64,000 nt of DNA, taken from Lysinibacillus composti (GTDB taxonomy: Bacteria; Bacillota; Bacilli; Bacillales_A; Planococcaceae). The stretch is taken from assembly GCF_016908465.1 (NCBI RefSeq), contig NZ_JAFBDY010000006.1, positions 62,001 through 126,000 of the forward strand, in the 5' to 3' direction. Made by a program: the position numbers and the translations under genes. Every line of letters begins with the position of its first letter. Position 1 is the first letter of the stretch. Positions 25,812 through 34,389 of the stretch are shown here, piece after piece. The notes under the pieces are model-generated. The model did no database searches and was not told the DNA's origin. It was given only the letters and a program-made list of their open reading frames with translations.

Positions 25812-25844
25812 CCTAGTTGCTTAGAACTAGGTAAGATTGATATG

Positions 25845-26768
25845 TTAATTATTTAAACGGTCATTTCTATTTTCTTGATGTTTTCTTAATCGGGTTATGT
25901 TAGGAGCTAGCTCATTTAAAGTAATGGCGATGAGGATAATCACAATTCCTAACCATTGAAGCGGCGTAACTGTTTCAGACAAAATAATACTTGCAGAAAG
26001 TATGGCAATCGGAAGTTCAATGGATGTTAAAATATTCGCGATTCCACCAGAAACTAAAGGTGCACCAACTGCGAAAAATAGTGGTGGAAGAACTGCTCCA
26101 AACAACGAAACACCTAAGGCAGATTTTAATAAATTCGTCTCTAATGGCAATATAGTTGGGAGATCACCCATGAATATGAAGATCACCAAAATAGTAGACC
26201 CTGTGACCATTAAAGAGCTTCGAGTCCAAGCATCCACGTTGACAGCGACCTTTCCGCTGAAAAAAATAAATCCTGCATAAGTAAATGCAGAAAGAATACC
26301 AAATATAATCCCTTTAATAGGAAGACCTTTAATGTCCCCATTCAATATATTCGAAGCAAAAAATACACCGACTAAAATTAAAATGATGGACAAGATCGTG
26401 ACAGGTGACGGTTTAACTTTACTGAAAATCCATTCTAAAATAATCCCAATCCAAACAAATTGGAACATTAAAATAATAGCCAATGAAGCCGGTAGATATT
26501 GCATGGAAGCATAATAAAAAATACTTGTTAACCCAATAAAACAACCGGTCGCCATAATTTGAACGACATTCTTCTTATTAAGACCACTGAAGCCAGAGCG
26601 TTTAATTAGCGTAAAAGCCCATAACAACAATGAAGAAATAATCATTTGTACGATATTAATTTGGCCCAGTGTGTAGCCGTAGCTAAATCCCATTTTTGCA
26701 AAAATCGGTGTAAACCCAAAAAACGAAGCACCTAGTAAGATGAATATTACACCTTTATTAAATCTCAT
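25845..26768 (-). CDS. DMT superfamily transporter, EamA family
   Basis: A 307-residue membrane protein with ten helices in two EamA repeats. It starts FNKGVIFILLGASFFGFTPIFAKMGFSYGYTLGQINIVQ, and its second repeat begins near IIFGILSAFTYAGFIFFSGKVA. A polar, basic tail ends it (RLRKHQENRNDRLNN). It is not closely similar to the EamA protein at 2788. The substrate is unknown. GGAGG precedes the ATG. It appears monocistronic. Confidence 0.9.
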   Translation of the reverse strand: MRFNKGVIFILLGASFFGFTPIFAKMGFSYGYTLGQINIVQMIISSLLLWAFTLIKRSGFSGLNKKNVVQIMATGCFIGLTSIFYYASMQYLPASLAIILMFQFVWIGIILEWIFSKVKPSPVTILSIILILVGVFFASNILNGDIKGLPIKGIIFGILSAFTYAGFIFFSGKVAVNVDAWTRSSLMVTGSTILVIFIFMGDLPTILPLETNLLKSALGVSLFGAVLPPLFFAVGAPLVSGGIANILTSIELPIAILSASIILSETVTPLQWLGIVIILIAITLNELAPNITRLRKHQENRNDRLNN

Positions 26769-27065
26769 GATGCGAAACCTCCTTGATACAAAAAAACTAA
26801 CATTTCAATTATATCATAAGCACTTTAATAGATTTCCCTACAGATCTAAACGTTTTTTGACTAATGAGCAAGAAGGCCATATTCAAAGACTTGCTTTAAA
26901 ATATACCCTTCTTTTGTAGATGAAGAACGTGTTTAACATTATTCATGGGGGTAATTTCGTTCAGTTCTCGTTTATGATGCAACGTTTTAATGGCTTCCGT
27001 TATAGAATTCCCGCTAGTTGGGCCTATGAAGAGCGGGTTTATCGTTTCTCATTATTGAAATCCCC
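26769..27065. other. Intergenic stretch with degenerate repeat-like text
   Basis: No gene is supported here. Words such as CTAATGAGCAAGAAGG and CCTATGAAGAGCGGG resemble worn versions of the repeats just to the right. Confidence 0.35.
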
Positions 27066-27236
27066 CTTCATCCAGCTTATGAAGACACTTTCTCTACTTT
27101 AGAAAAGTCAAACGGGTCTTCATATGCCTTATGAAGACACTTTTTCTTTATTCGAAAAGCCAAATCGGTCTTCATCTACCCTATGAAGACACTTCCTCTT
27201 CATTCGAAAAGCCATATCCGTCTTCATCTAAATCCC
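27066..27236. repeat. Three tandem 52-bp repeats with internal hairpins
   Basis: Units start at 27066, 27118 and 27170, and a fourth begins at 27222 and fades out. Units 2 and 3 carry GTCTTCAT-N7-ATGAAGAC (or a near variant), an 8-bp hairpin. An AT-rich CTTTATTCGAAAAGCCA part follows, and the copies are highly alike. There are no variable spacers, so this is not CRISPR. It lies between the EamA gene and the terminator of the tet-like gene. Confidence 0.85.
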
Positions 27237-27271
27237 CCAACATATTCTCAGTAAAAACCAATACAATGAAA

Positions 27272-27301
27272 AGAACCTTCTAAAAAAATCTCAGAAGGTC
27301 C
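27272..27301 (-). terminator. Terminator of the ribosomal protection GTPase gene
   Basis: ACCTTCT (27275-27281) pairs with AGAAGGT (27293-27299), followed on the minus strand by TTCTTTTC. It sits just beyond the stop codon. Confidence 0.6.
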
Positions 27302-27308
27302 CTTCATA

Positions 27309-29255
27309 TTATTTTAAACAATGCATGGCGTCTTTCGCTTCATCCCATGGTACACTGTAGCCCTTTCCTTTGGCACAGAAAATACTGGAAGAAGTATATT
27401 CGGGATCGGCATTTTTATCATAGCCAATTTGTTCAATAATGGCTTCAGCATTGTGGCACAAATCATATCCACTAAAAGTAAGCGATAATGCCCCTTTCCC
27501 ATTTGTATAAGCAGCAAACACGGTGCTGTAATTCATAAATGTTGATACCGGGGCTATCCCTTTAATGATGACCTGGTCTTCTGTCATGATTGGTAGATCA
27601 AAGGTGCCGCTTGCTTGTTGAATATCCGTCATCATACGGCCGATATGTTCGTTCGAAGCTTTCATTTTAAAACTATAATAAGGTTCAAGAAGAACGTTTT
27701 CTGCTTGTTCAAGTCCTTGTCGTAATGCACGGAATGTCGCTTCACGGAAGTCCCCACCTTCAGTATGCTTATTGTGGGCACGACCTGTTAGAAGTGTAAC
27801 TCGAAGATCGGTAACCGGATACCCTGTAAGTAATCCATGGTGATCGCGTTCAAATAGATGTTTTTCAATGAGTCGTTGGTGACCTACTGATAAATCATCT
27901 GCATGACATTGATTAATAAATTCTATTCCCGCTCCACGTTCATTTGGCTCAAGTTTTAAATGGACTTCCGCATAATGTTTAAGCGGTTCAAAATGACCGT
28001 AACCAATAACTGAGGATTTGATCGTTTCCATATATAAAATTTTAGGATCTTCAAATTGTACATCGATGTTGAAACGCTCTTTCGCTACTTCCACTAAAAC
28101 TTCTAATTGAATAACGCCCATGATATGCACATTAATTTCTTGGAATTTTTCACTCCACACCACACGCAACGTTGGCTCTTCTGCCTCTAGCATTCGGAAG
28201 TACCGTAATATTTCTTTAATGTGTTCATTTCCTTCATACACAACTTTTGCTTGAAGTGTTGGGACAAGTTCAAAGTTTGATGCTGACTCGATTTCGTTTC
28301 CTAATATGTCACCAATCTTTGCTTGTGTGAGCCCTTTCACAGCAAAAATGTCTCCCGCATGAATTTGTTGGACTGTTTCGAAACGATTCCCGTTGTAGAG
28401 ACGTACTTCTGTTACTTTTTCTGTCGAATCGCCAAACTTGAATTCATCCCGCACCGTTAAAGTCCCTTGAAGTGCTTTTATGAAGGTAATGCGTTGCTGT
28501 TGTTCATCATGTCGAATTTTAAAGACTTTACCTTTAAAGTGTAATTCGTCATCATAATGAGTTTGTGTTAGAATACTAAGCTGTTCGAAAAATTCAATCA
28601 CGCCGATATCTTTTAAAGCAGCGCCTTTCGCACAAACATAAGCTTGTTGTTGGTTAATTAATGTGCGTAATGTCTGTAAAAATGCAACTGGTTCAATATT
28701 CCCCGCCATGTACTGATCAAAGAGGAATTCATCCCGTTCAGCAATCCATTCAAGCACGGTTTCAGGAATGGAATCTTCCGAAATCGGGGCATCAAGGAGC
28801 AACATATCTTCGGAAAATTCCCTTTTTAAAGACTGCATTACCCCTTCGACATCTGCCCCTTCCCGATCAATCTTATTAATAAAAATAAAAGTTGGGACAT
28901 TGTATTGTCGGAGAAGATGCCAAACCGTCTCAGTATGACCTTGTATTCCTTCAACCGCGCTGATGATGATAATTGCATAGTCCATTACACTAATTGCACG
29001 TTCCATTTCTGGGGAAAAATCGACGTGACCAGGTGTATCAACTAACGTATAGGTATCTCCCTTAAATTGAATTCTACCTTGCTCTGCAAAAATGGTAATG
29101 CCGCGCTGACGTTCAATCGAATGGTTATCAAGATACGCATCCTGATGGTCAACTCGCCCACGTTCCCGAATACTTTGTGTATGAAAAAGGAGCTGCTCCG
29201 AAAATGTTGTCTTTCCCGCATCAACATGAGCTAGCACACCTAATGTCTTAAACAT
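27309..29255 (-). CDS. TetM/TetP-like ribosomal protection GTPase
   Basis: A 648-residue translation-factor GTPase related to EF-G. The G domain has AHVDAGKTT (9-17), RGITI in switch I, DTPGHVDF and NKID. Domain IV/V text follows (EPYYSFKMKASNEHIGRMMTDIQQASGTFDLP), as in TetM, TetO and TetB(P), which expel tetracycline from the ribosome. The length is close to TetM (639). Chromosomal relatives in Bacillus are often uncharacterised, so resistance is a possibility, not a finding. I see no attenuator leader like that of tetM, no mobility genes nearby, and no obvious base-composition shift. Confidence 0.85.
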   Translation of the reverse strand: MFKTLGVLAHVDAGKTTFSEQLLFHTQSIRERGRVDHQDAYLDNHSIERQRGITIFAEQGRIQFKGDTYTLVDTPGHVDFSPEMERAISVMDYAIIIISAVEGIQGHTETVWHLLRQYNVPTFIFINKIDREGADVEGVMQSLKREFSEDMLLLDAPISEDSIPETVLEWIAERDEFLFDQYMAGNIEPVAFLQTLRTLINQQQAYVCAKGAALKDIGVIEFFEQLSILTQTHYDDELHFKGKVFKIRHDEQQQRITFIKALQGTLTVRDEFKFGDSTEKVTEVRLYNGNRFETVQQIHAGDIFAVKGLTQAKIGDILGNEIESASNFELVPTLQAKVVYEGNEHIKEILRYFRMLEAEEPTLRVVWSEKFQEINVHIMGVIQLEVLVEVAKERFNIDVQFEDPKILYMETIKSSVIGYGHFEPLKHYAEVHLKLEPNERGAGIEFINQCHADDLSVGHQRLIEKHLFERDHHGLLTGYPVTDLRVTLLTGRAHNKHTEGGDFREATFRALRQGLEQAENVLLEPYYSFKMKASNEHIGRMMTDIQQASGTFDLPIMTEDQVIIKGIAPVSTFMNYSTVFAAYTNGKGALSLTFSGYDLCHNAEAIIEQIGYDKNADPEYTSSSIFCAKGKGYSVPWDEAKDAMHCLK

Positions 29256-29411
29256 AAAAAATCCTCATTTCCTTGTTTTGCGTTCTTCTATTGTAGCAAA
29301 CTTTCGAGATTATTTTAACGAAAGGTAGAGGTTTTGAGAGGGGTTTCTGAGTTAACATAATATAATTACTTATAATTTATAAGGATATGGGACATTTTTG
29401 AGTGAGTAGAT

Positions 29412-29480
29412 GCGGTTAATGAATAACCCCTTTTTCCTGGTTATGACCAATCTTTCCCCATTATGAGCAACCTGCCTATT
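29412..29480. repeat. Degenerate ~22-bp tandem repeat
   Basis: Three imperfect units, GCGGTTAATGAATAACCCC, CCTGGTTATGACCAATC and CCCATTATGAGCAACCTG, follow each other. They share a GGTTATGANNAA core. The array lies in the gap between the tet-like gene and trhO. Confidence 0.5.
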
Positions 29481-29492
29481 AGCTAAAACACA

Positions 29493-29530
29493 AAAAAACT
29501 TGCTGTGACATCAATCACAACAAGTCTTTG
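29493..29530 (-). terminator. Terminator of trhO
   Basis: ACTTG-C-TGTGA pairs with TCACA-A-CAAGT, followed on the minus strand by TTTTTTTG. Confidence 0.7.
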
Positions 29531-29536
29531 TTACTC

Positions 29537-30502
29537 TTAATTTGTAGCACCTTGCCATACCTTTTCAAGTTCAGCAATTGTCGCGCGCACTTGGTCTTCT
29601 GGTAAATTATGTTTCTCCACATATCGATTGCGAGGATGTTTCGTACATTCTATTGAGCATCCACCTAAATGCTTTGCTTCATTTTCTTCTGAAGCTAGAA
29701 TATGTTTGTTGCAATCAGGATTTGAACATTTAATGTAGCGTTCACATGGTGTGCCATCATAATGGTCTTTTCCGACAACAACGTGCTCCACTTGATTAAT
29801 TGGCACTGTGATGCGCTCATCAAATACGTACATTTTGCCGTCCCAATGTTGCCCTTTTGCTACTGGATCTTTACTGTAAGTGGCAATTCCACCATGTAAT
29901 TGGCCAACGTCTTCCCCAATTCCTTCACGTTTTAACCAACCAGAGAATTTTTCGCAACGAATCCCACCTGTACAGTATGTTAGAACACGTTTTCCTTCAA
30001 ATAAATCTTTGTTTTCGCGAACCCATTTTGGTGTGTCACGGAATGTTTCCACTTCTGGACGAATCGCCCCACGGAAGTGACCCACATCATATTCATACGT
30101 ATTTCGTACATCAAGCACAACTGTATCTTCACGCTGCATTTCTTCCATAAATTCAGCAGGTGATAAATAACGACCTGTTATTTCATGGGGATTAATGTCA
30201 TCCTCTAGACTTAAATTGACAAGCTCCGGACGTGGACGCACTTTCATTTTTTTAAATGCATGCCCTTCTGCTTCATCTATTTTAAAAACAATTCCTTCGA
30301 ATAATGGATTATTTCTCATCAAGTCCATATAAGCATTCGTATCTTCAATTGTACCTGAGACCGTTCCGTTGATTCCTTCTGTAGCAACTAATATACGACC
30401 CTTTAAGTTCATTGCTTTGCATGCTTCTAAATGCTCCGAAGCAAATTGGGTTGGATCTTCAATTGTTGTGTAATGATAATATAATAAAACTCGGTAATTC
30501 AT
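29537..30502 (-). CDS. trhO: Oxygen-dependent tRNA uridine(34) hydroxylase TrhO
   Basis: A 321-residue rhodanese-domain protein (YbfQ/YceA family) that makes 5-hydroxyuridine at the tRNA wobble position using oxygen. The N-terminal domain begins [17 protein letters not shown]. The rhodanese part carries [18 protein letters not shown] and the active-site loop [18 protein letters not shown]. The C-terminal part is cysteine-rich ([29 protein letters not shown]), as in Bacillus members. I start at the ATG at 30500-30502 because GGTGGA lies six bases upstream; the earlier ATG would place that site inside the gene. Confidence 0.93.
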   Translation of the reverse strand: MNYRVLLYYHYTTIEDPTQFASEHLEACKAMNLKGRILVATEGINGTVSGTIEDTNAYMDLMRNNPLFEGIVFKIDEAEGHAFKKMKVRPRPELVNLSLEDDINPHEITGRYLSPAEFMEEMQREDTVVLDVRNTYEYDVGHFRGAIRPEVETFRDTPKWVRENKDLFEGKRVLTYCTGGIRCEKFSGWLKREGIGEDVGQLHGGIATYSKDPVAKGQHWDGKMYVFDERITVPINQVEHVVVGKDHYDGTPCERYIKCSNPDCNKHILASEENEAKHLGGCSIECTKHPRNRYVEKHNLPEDQVRATIAELEKVWQGATN

Positions 30503-30701
30503 GTTTGTTCCACCTATCATTTATATTTGCAGGATATCCCTGATAGTTAATAGCGCTTTAAGTTACGCCGCTAAAACGAACCACGCCTAAATAAGATATA
30601 TTTAAATAATATATGAAATAGTGATTTTTCTCCACCACTAATCAAAATGATTTAGAAATTAATAGGTGTTTTGTGAAAAGTTTTCGAAATGCCTATATCT
30701 A

Positions 30702-31607
30702 TTAACCTAAAAAATAGAGTGTGAGAGGAATCGATATTAAACTAATAACTGTTGTAATGAGTGTGATAAACGAAAGTAAATTAGGCTTCGTATTAAATTG
30801 GACAGCTAGCATAGTCGTATTTGCTGCGACAGGCATTGCTGCTAATAAGACAAATACATTTTTAATCATGTCATTTACTGGCATAAAGCTAACTAATAAA
30901 GCCGCAATTAAAGGAGATGCAATCATTCGGACTACGATAACCGGGCTTAAATACTTTATTTCAAATTTCTGGGATTGAATCTCGGCTAGTTGCATCCCCA
31001 AAAGCAACATGACAGTAGGAATTGCAGCTGATCCAAGTAATCCAAGTCCATCAATGATCGTTGGCGGTAACTGAATATTTATCAGTTGAAATAATATCCC
31101 TAGTGTTACACCATATAATACCGGCATTTTAACTACTTTCTTTAGTGCTTCTTTAATTGTCGTTGGTTTTTCGCTACCATAGGAGGCAATAAAAATACCT
31201 ACAGTGTTGATCAATAGCGCTTGGATGACCATGATAATAATGGCATAATCAAATGCCACCGCCCCAAAAGCAAATAAGGCTACCGGCGTTCCGTAATTCC
31301 CACTATTCGGAAAGATATTCCCTAATAACATTACGGACATATGCGATTTATCCGCCTTGATTATTTTCCCATAAACTAAAGTAATACATACGAGTACTAT
31401 TGTAAGTGTGATGCTTAATAAGAACATATAGAAATGTTCAATGTTTAACTTATTCGTATAAAAGGTTTCAAAAGTTAGAAAAGGTAACATTAAATAAAGG
31501 GACATAGTTGAAATTGATTTTATATTTAATTTGAGTTTTTTTTGCCCTATATACCCTATACTAAAAATAATGAACGCAGGTAAAACAACTAACAGTAAAT
31601 CCATCAT
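30702..31607 (-). CDS. AEC (auxin efflux carrier) family transporter
   Basis: A 301-residue membrane protein with about ten helices. Family marks are the broken helix text NIFPNSGNYGTPVALFAFG in the first half, LLLGMQLAE in the middle and AAMPVAANTTMLAVQF near the end. These carriers export malate, lactate or amino-acid-like anions in other bacteria; the substrate here is unknown. It starts at the ATG behind AAAGGGG (positions 31605-31607), not at the upstream TTG that is part of the ribosome site. It is the intact relative of the broken transporter at 7238-7693. Confidence 0.9.
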   Translation of the reverse strand: MMDLLLVVLPAFIIFSIGYIGQKKLKLNIKSISTMSLYLMLPFLTFETFYTNKLNIEHFYMFLLSITLTIVLVCITLVYGKIIKADKSHMSVMLLGNIFPNSGNYGTPVALFAFGAVAFDYAIIIMVIQALLINTVGIFIASYGSEKPTTIKEALKKVVKMPVLYGVTLGILFQLINIQLPPTIIDGLGLLGSAAIPTVMLLLGMQLAEIQSQKFEIKYLSPVIVVRMIASPLIAALLVSFMPVNDMIKNVFVLLAAMPVAANTTMLAVQFNTKPNLLSFITLITTVISLISIPLTLYFLG

Positions 31608-31850
31608 AAAAACCCCTTTCAATTACAACCCCGTAAAAAAACAAAAATGCCATTTCCATCATATAGTAATTGATATTTTAACATGTTAATAGGATGAAGA
31701 GTCATTTTAAATCATCTCATTTATAGATTAAAATTATGATATATACATATTTGTTTATATCATTCTAATAATTTACAATTAATTTGTATTGGTAATGGCT
31801 TAACAACCCTTATTAATTTTGCCCCCAACCTTAAAATCAGTATTGCAATG

Positions 31851-31892
31851 AAAAAAGTGGTCCGCTGAATTGTTCAGTCGACCACTTTTTTC
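31851..31892. terminator. Strong bidirectional terminator
   Basis: AAAAAAGTGGTC pairs with GACCACTTTTTT around a 17-base loop. It stands in the 460-base gap between the AEC gene and the ferric-type ABC operon; I see no gene between them that it would serve. The rest of that gap is AT-rich with no Fur-box match. Confidence 0.8.
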
Positions 31893-32067
31893 GTACTTCC
31901 TTTGTCCGCACTAACCATCAAAACCCTTCAACGAAAAAAATCGAAATGTGTAATAAAAACAAAATTGAAATATTATAATGTCTCATCCGCCCTCATTTTG
32001 TTGTACTTGAAATTTTCCCCAAGTTAATCGAAGTAGTACGTTCATTATGAATAGGAGGTTTTGTGAC

Positions 32068-33186
32068 TTGAAGAAAAAGCATTGGCTATTTGGTCTTTTA
32101 TTTGCCTTTGTTTTACTCGTTCTTGCTGCATGTAATGGGAATGACTCAAAAGATGAAACGAATCCATCGGAGGAAGGAACAACTTCAACTGAAACCACTA
32201 CAACCGAAGAGGAAGCAACAACGGAAGAATCCCCTTCTGGAAAACTAGTCATTTACACAGGGCGTGATGAAGGGCTTGTGCAAGGGGTCATTGAAAGGTT
32301 TAATGAAAAGTATCCAGACATTGAAGTAGAATACTTAACAATGGGCGCACAACAAATTTTGGAACGTCTCCGCGCTGAAAAAGCGAATCCTCAAGGTGAT
32401 TTCTGGTGGGGTGGAACACAATCTGCACTCATTGTAGGGGCAAATGAAGATTTACTTCATTCTTGGGAGCCAAGTTTCGCAAACGCCATCAATAACGAAC
32501 ATAAAGATGCTGAGGGTCGTTGGTTTGGGGAAATGCTTTTACCTGAAGTCATTATGATTAATAGCGATGTGTTAACAAAAGAAACGGGTCCACAAGATTG
32601 GGATGACCTCCTCGACCCGAAATGGAAAGATCAAATCCTCATTCGTGGAGTATTAGCTTCTGGTACAATGCGTACAATTTACTCTTCGATGATTGTTCGA
32701 CAAGGTGCGGATACACCTGAAAAAGGTTATGACTGGCTAATGAAACTTGATGCGAACACAAAAGAATATACACAAGATCCGAATCAACTTTACTTAAAAC
32801 TAACTCGTCAAGAAGGTACGGTTTCATTGTGGAATTTACAAGATATTTTACTGAAGAAACATACAACAGACTATCCATTTGACTATATTTATCCAAAGAG
32901 TGGTGCACCAATTTTAGTTGATGGTGTAGCAGTCGTCAACAATGCTCCAAACCTTAAAAACGCAGAGCTTTTCACAGAATTTTTATTTGAACAAGGGCTT
33001 GTTACTGAACTAGCTAATGAATACTATCAAATTCCAACTCGTACGGACATTGATTTAAACGCAATGCCAGATTGGTATAAAGAACTGAATTTAACGACGT
33101 TTGATATTGATTGGGAAGTCATGTCTGCGCAAGAAGCAGAATGGATGGAATACTGGGACACAAATATTAAAGGTCGTGCAAAATAA
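32068..33186 (+). CDS. ABC transporter substrate-binding lipoprotein, ferric-iron (FbpA/AfuA) type
   Basis: A 372-residue exported lipoprotein. The signal ends in the lipobox LLVLAAC, followed by a Ser/Thr/Glu-rich linker and a type 2 binding-protein domain (GKLVIYTGRDEGLVQGVIERFNEKYP). It starts with TTG at 32068, nine bases after AGGAGG; the ATG at 32047 lies upstream of that site and only extends the frame. A tyrosine pair (NEYYQIPTRTD) sits where ferric-binding proteins have iron-binding tyrosines. The following genes encode the ATPase and a fused permease. Phosphonate or other oxyanion uptake is the main alternative, since no Fur box is seen upstream. Confidence 0.85.
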   Translation: MKKKHWLFGLLFAFVLLVLAACNGNDSKDETNPSEEGTTSTETTTTEEEATTEESPSGKLVIYTGRDEGLVQGVIERFNEKYPDIEVEYLTMGAQQILERLRAEKANPQGDFWWGGTQSALIVGANEDLLHSWEPSFANAINNEHKDAEGRWFGEMLLPEVIMINSDVLTKETGPQDWDDLLDPKWKDQILIRGVLASGTMRTIYSSMIVRQGADTPEKGYDWLMKLDANTKEYTQDPNQLYLKLTRQEGTVSLWNLQDILLKKHTTDYPFDYIYPKSGAPILVDGVAVVNNAPNLKNAELFTEFLFEQGLVTELANEYYQIPTRTDIDLNAMPDWYKELNLTTFDIDWEVMSAQEAEWMEYWDTNIKGRAK

Positions 33187-33217
33187 CCGCCATCCCTCTT
33201 TTACTTTCATATAGTTC

Positions 33218-33252
33218 GTTTAGGGTGTGACAAAACTGTCGTCACACCCTCT
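33218..33252 (+). terminator. Hairpin between binding-protein and ATPase genes
   Basis: AGGGTGTGAC pairs with GTCACACCCT around AAAACTGTC, followed by CTTTCT. It probably acts as a partial terminator or mRNA stabiliser that keeps the binding protein more abundant than the other subunits. Confidence 0.65.
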
Positions 33253-33304
33253 TTCTAAAAGAATTGCTACTCTTCTTCGAACGTCAATAGAAAGGAGCTT
33301 ATGC

Positions 33305-34375
33305 GTGAAAAGTGTTCGATTGGAACATGTGACAAAATCTTTTGGTAAAGTCGAAACGATAAATGATTTAAATTTAATGATCCAACCCGGCGAGTTTTTT
33401 ACCTTTCTTGGACCTAGTGGTTGTGGAAAAACGACGACCCTCCGTATGATTGCAGGATTTTATTATCCTACTACAGGCAAAATCTATTTTGACGACGCTA
33501 ACGTAACCGGTTTACAGCCAAACAAACGAAATATTGGGATGGTTTTTCAAAATTATGCCCTGTTCCCTCATATGACGGTCGATGAAAATATTGCGTTCGG
33601 ATTAAAGGTAAGAAAAATGCCCACTACCGTCATCCGTAAAAAAGTGGATCGTATTCGAGAGATTGTTCATTTAGGACCTTACGGAAATCGCAAAATAAAT
33701 GAACTATCAGGCGGGCAACAACAACGGGTCGCATTAGCAAGAGCGCTTGTCATTGAACCGGATATTTTATTGTTAGATGAACCTTTATCGAATTTAGATG
33801 CCAAGTTACGCGAGGAAACACGTGTTGAAATTAAGCGCATCCAATCAGAGCTTGGTGTTACAACCATTTATGTGACGCACGATCAAACGGAAGCGATGGC
33901 GATGTCGGACCGTATTATGGTGATGGACCGTGGGCATGTGCAACAAGTCGGAACTCCACAAGAAATTTATAATCGCCCCATCAACCGATTCGTTTCGAAC
34001 TTCATTGGTGAAACCAATCTCTTGGAAGCAACAATTGATGAAGTTTCTTCAGAGGACTTAATTGTGACAACTTGTGATGGATGGACACTACGTGGGAAAA
34101 GAGAAAACATTTCCCCCCTTATTAAACTTAAAATTGGTGAAACCGTTTATGTTTCCATTCGACCTGAATCCATTCAACAAGGACCAGGAGAAAATGATTT
34201 ATCTGGGATCATTTCCTTTGTCGAATTTACCGGATTAAGTGTCCAATACATTGTGAACATGCCAAGCGCCACTTTGAAGGCGATGATTTTAAATGATGGA
34301 AGTCCACTCAAACAAATTGGTGATGAGATTGTCCTAAATATCCCACCGGAAGGCCTTTATTTCCTTGGAGAATAG
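33305..34375 (+). CDS. ABC transporter ATP-binding protein, FbpC/PotA type
   Basis: A 356-residue ATPase subunit. Walker A is GPSGCGKTT (~37-45), the Q-loop is FQNYALF, the signature is LSGGQQQR, and Walker B is LLLDEPLSNLD, with a C-terminal TOBE-like regulatory part (YVSIRPESIQ). I start at GTG 33305, seven bases after AAAGGAG; the frame upstream overlaps the hairpin. It energises the importer formed with the lipoprotein and the fused permease. The arrangement SBP-ATPase-permease on one strand is a compact three-gene operon. Confidence 0.92.
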   Translation: MKSVRLEHVTKSFGKVETINDLNLMIQPGEFFTFLGPSGCGKTTTLRMIAGFYYPTTGKIYFDDANVTGLQPNKRNIGMVFQNYALFPHMTVDENIAFGLKVRKMPTTVIRKKVDRIREIVHLGPYGNRKINELSGGQQQRVALARALVIEPDILLLDEPLSNLDAKLREETRVEIKRIQSELGVTTIYVTHDQTEAMAMSDRIMVMDRGHVQQVGTPQEIYNRPINRFVSNFIGETNLLEATIDEVSSEDLIVTTCDGWTLRGKRENISPLIKLKIGETVYVSIRPESIQQGPGENDLSGIISFVEFTGLSVQYIVNMPSATLKAMILNDGSPLKQIGDEIVLNIPPEGLYFLGE

Positions 34376-34389
34376 GAGGTTGAATACAA

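Noticed and set aside
27309-29255. Calling this gene an acquired tetracycline resistance determinant
   Set aside because: There is no leader attenuator, mobile element or composition shift, and chromosomal relatives of this family are common in Bacillus. Only family membership is supported.
31608-32067. Fur box upstream of the ferric-type ABC operon
   Set aside because: I scanned for TGATAAT-N-ATTATCA-like sequences on both strands and found no credible match.
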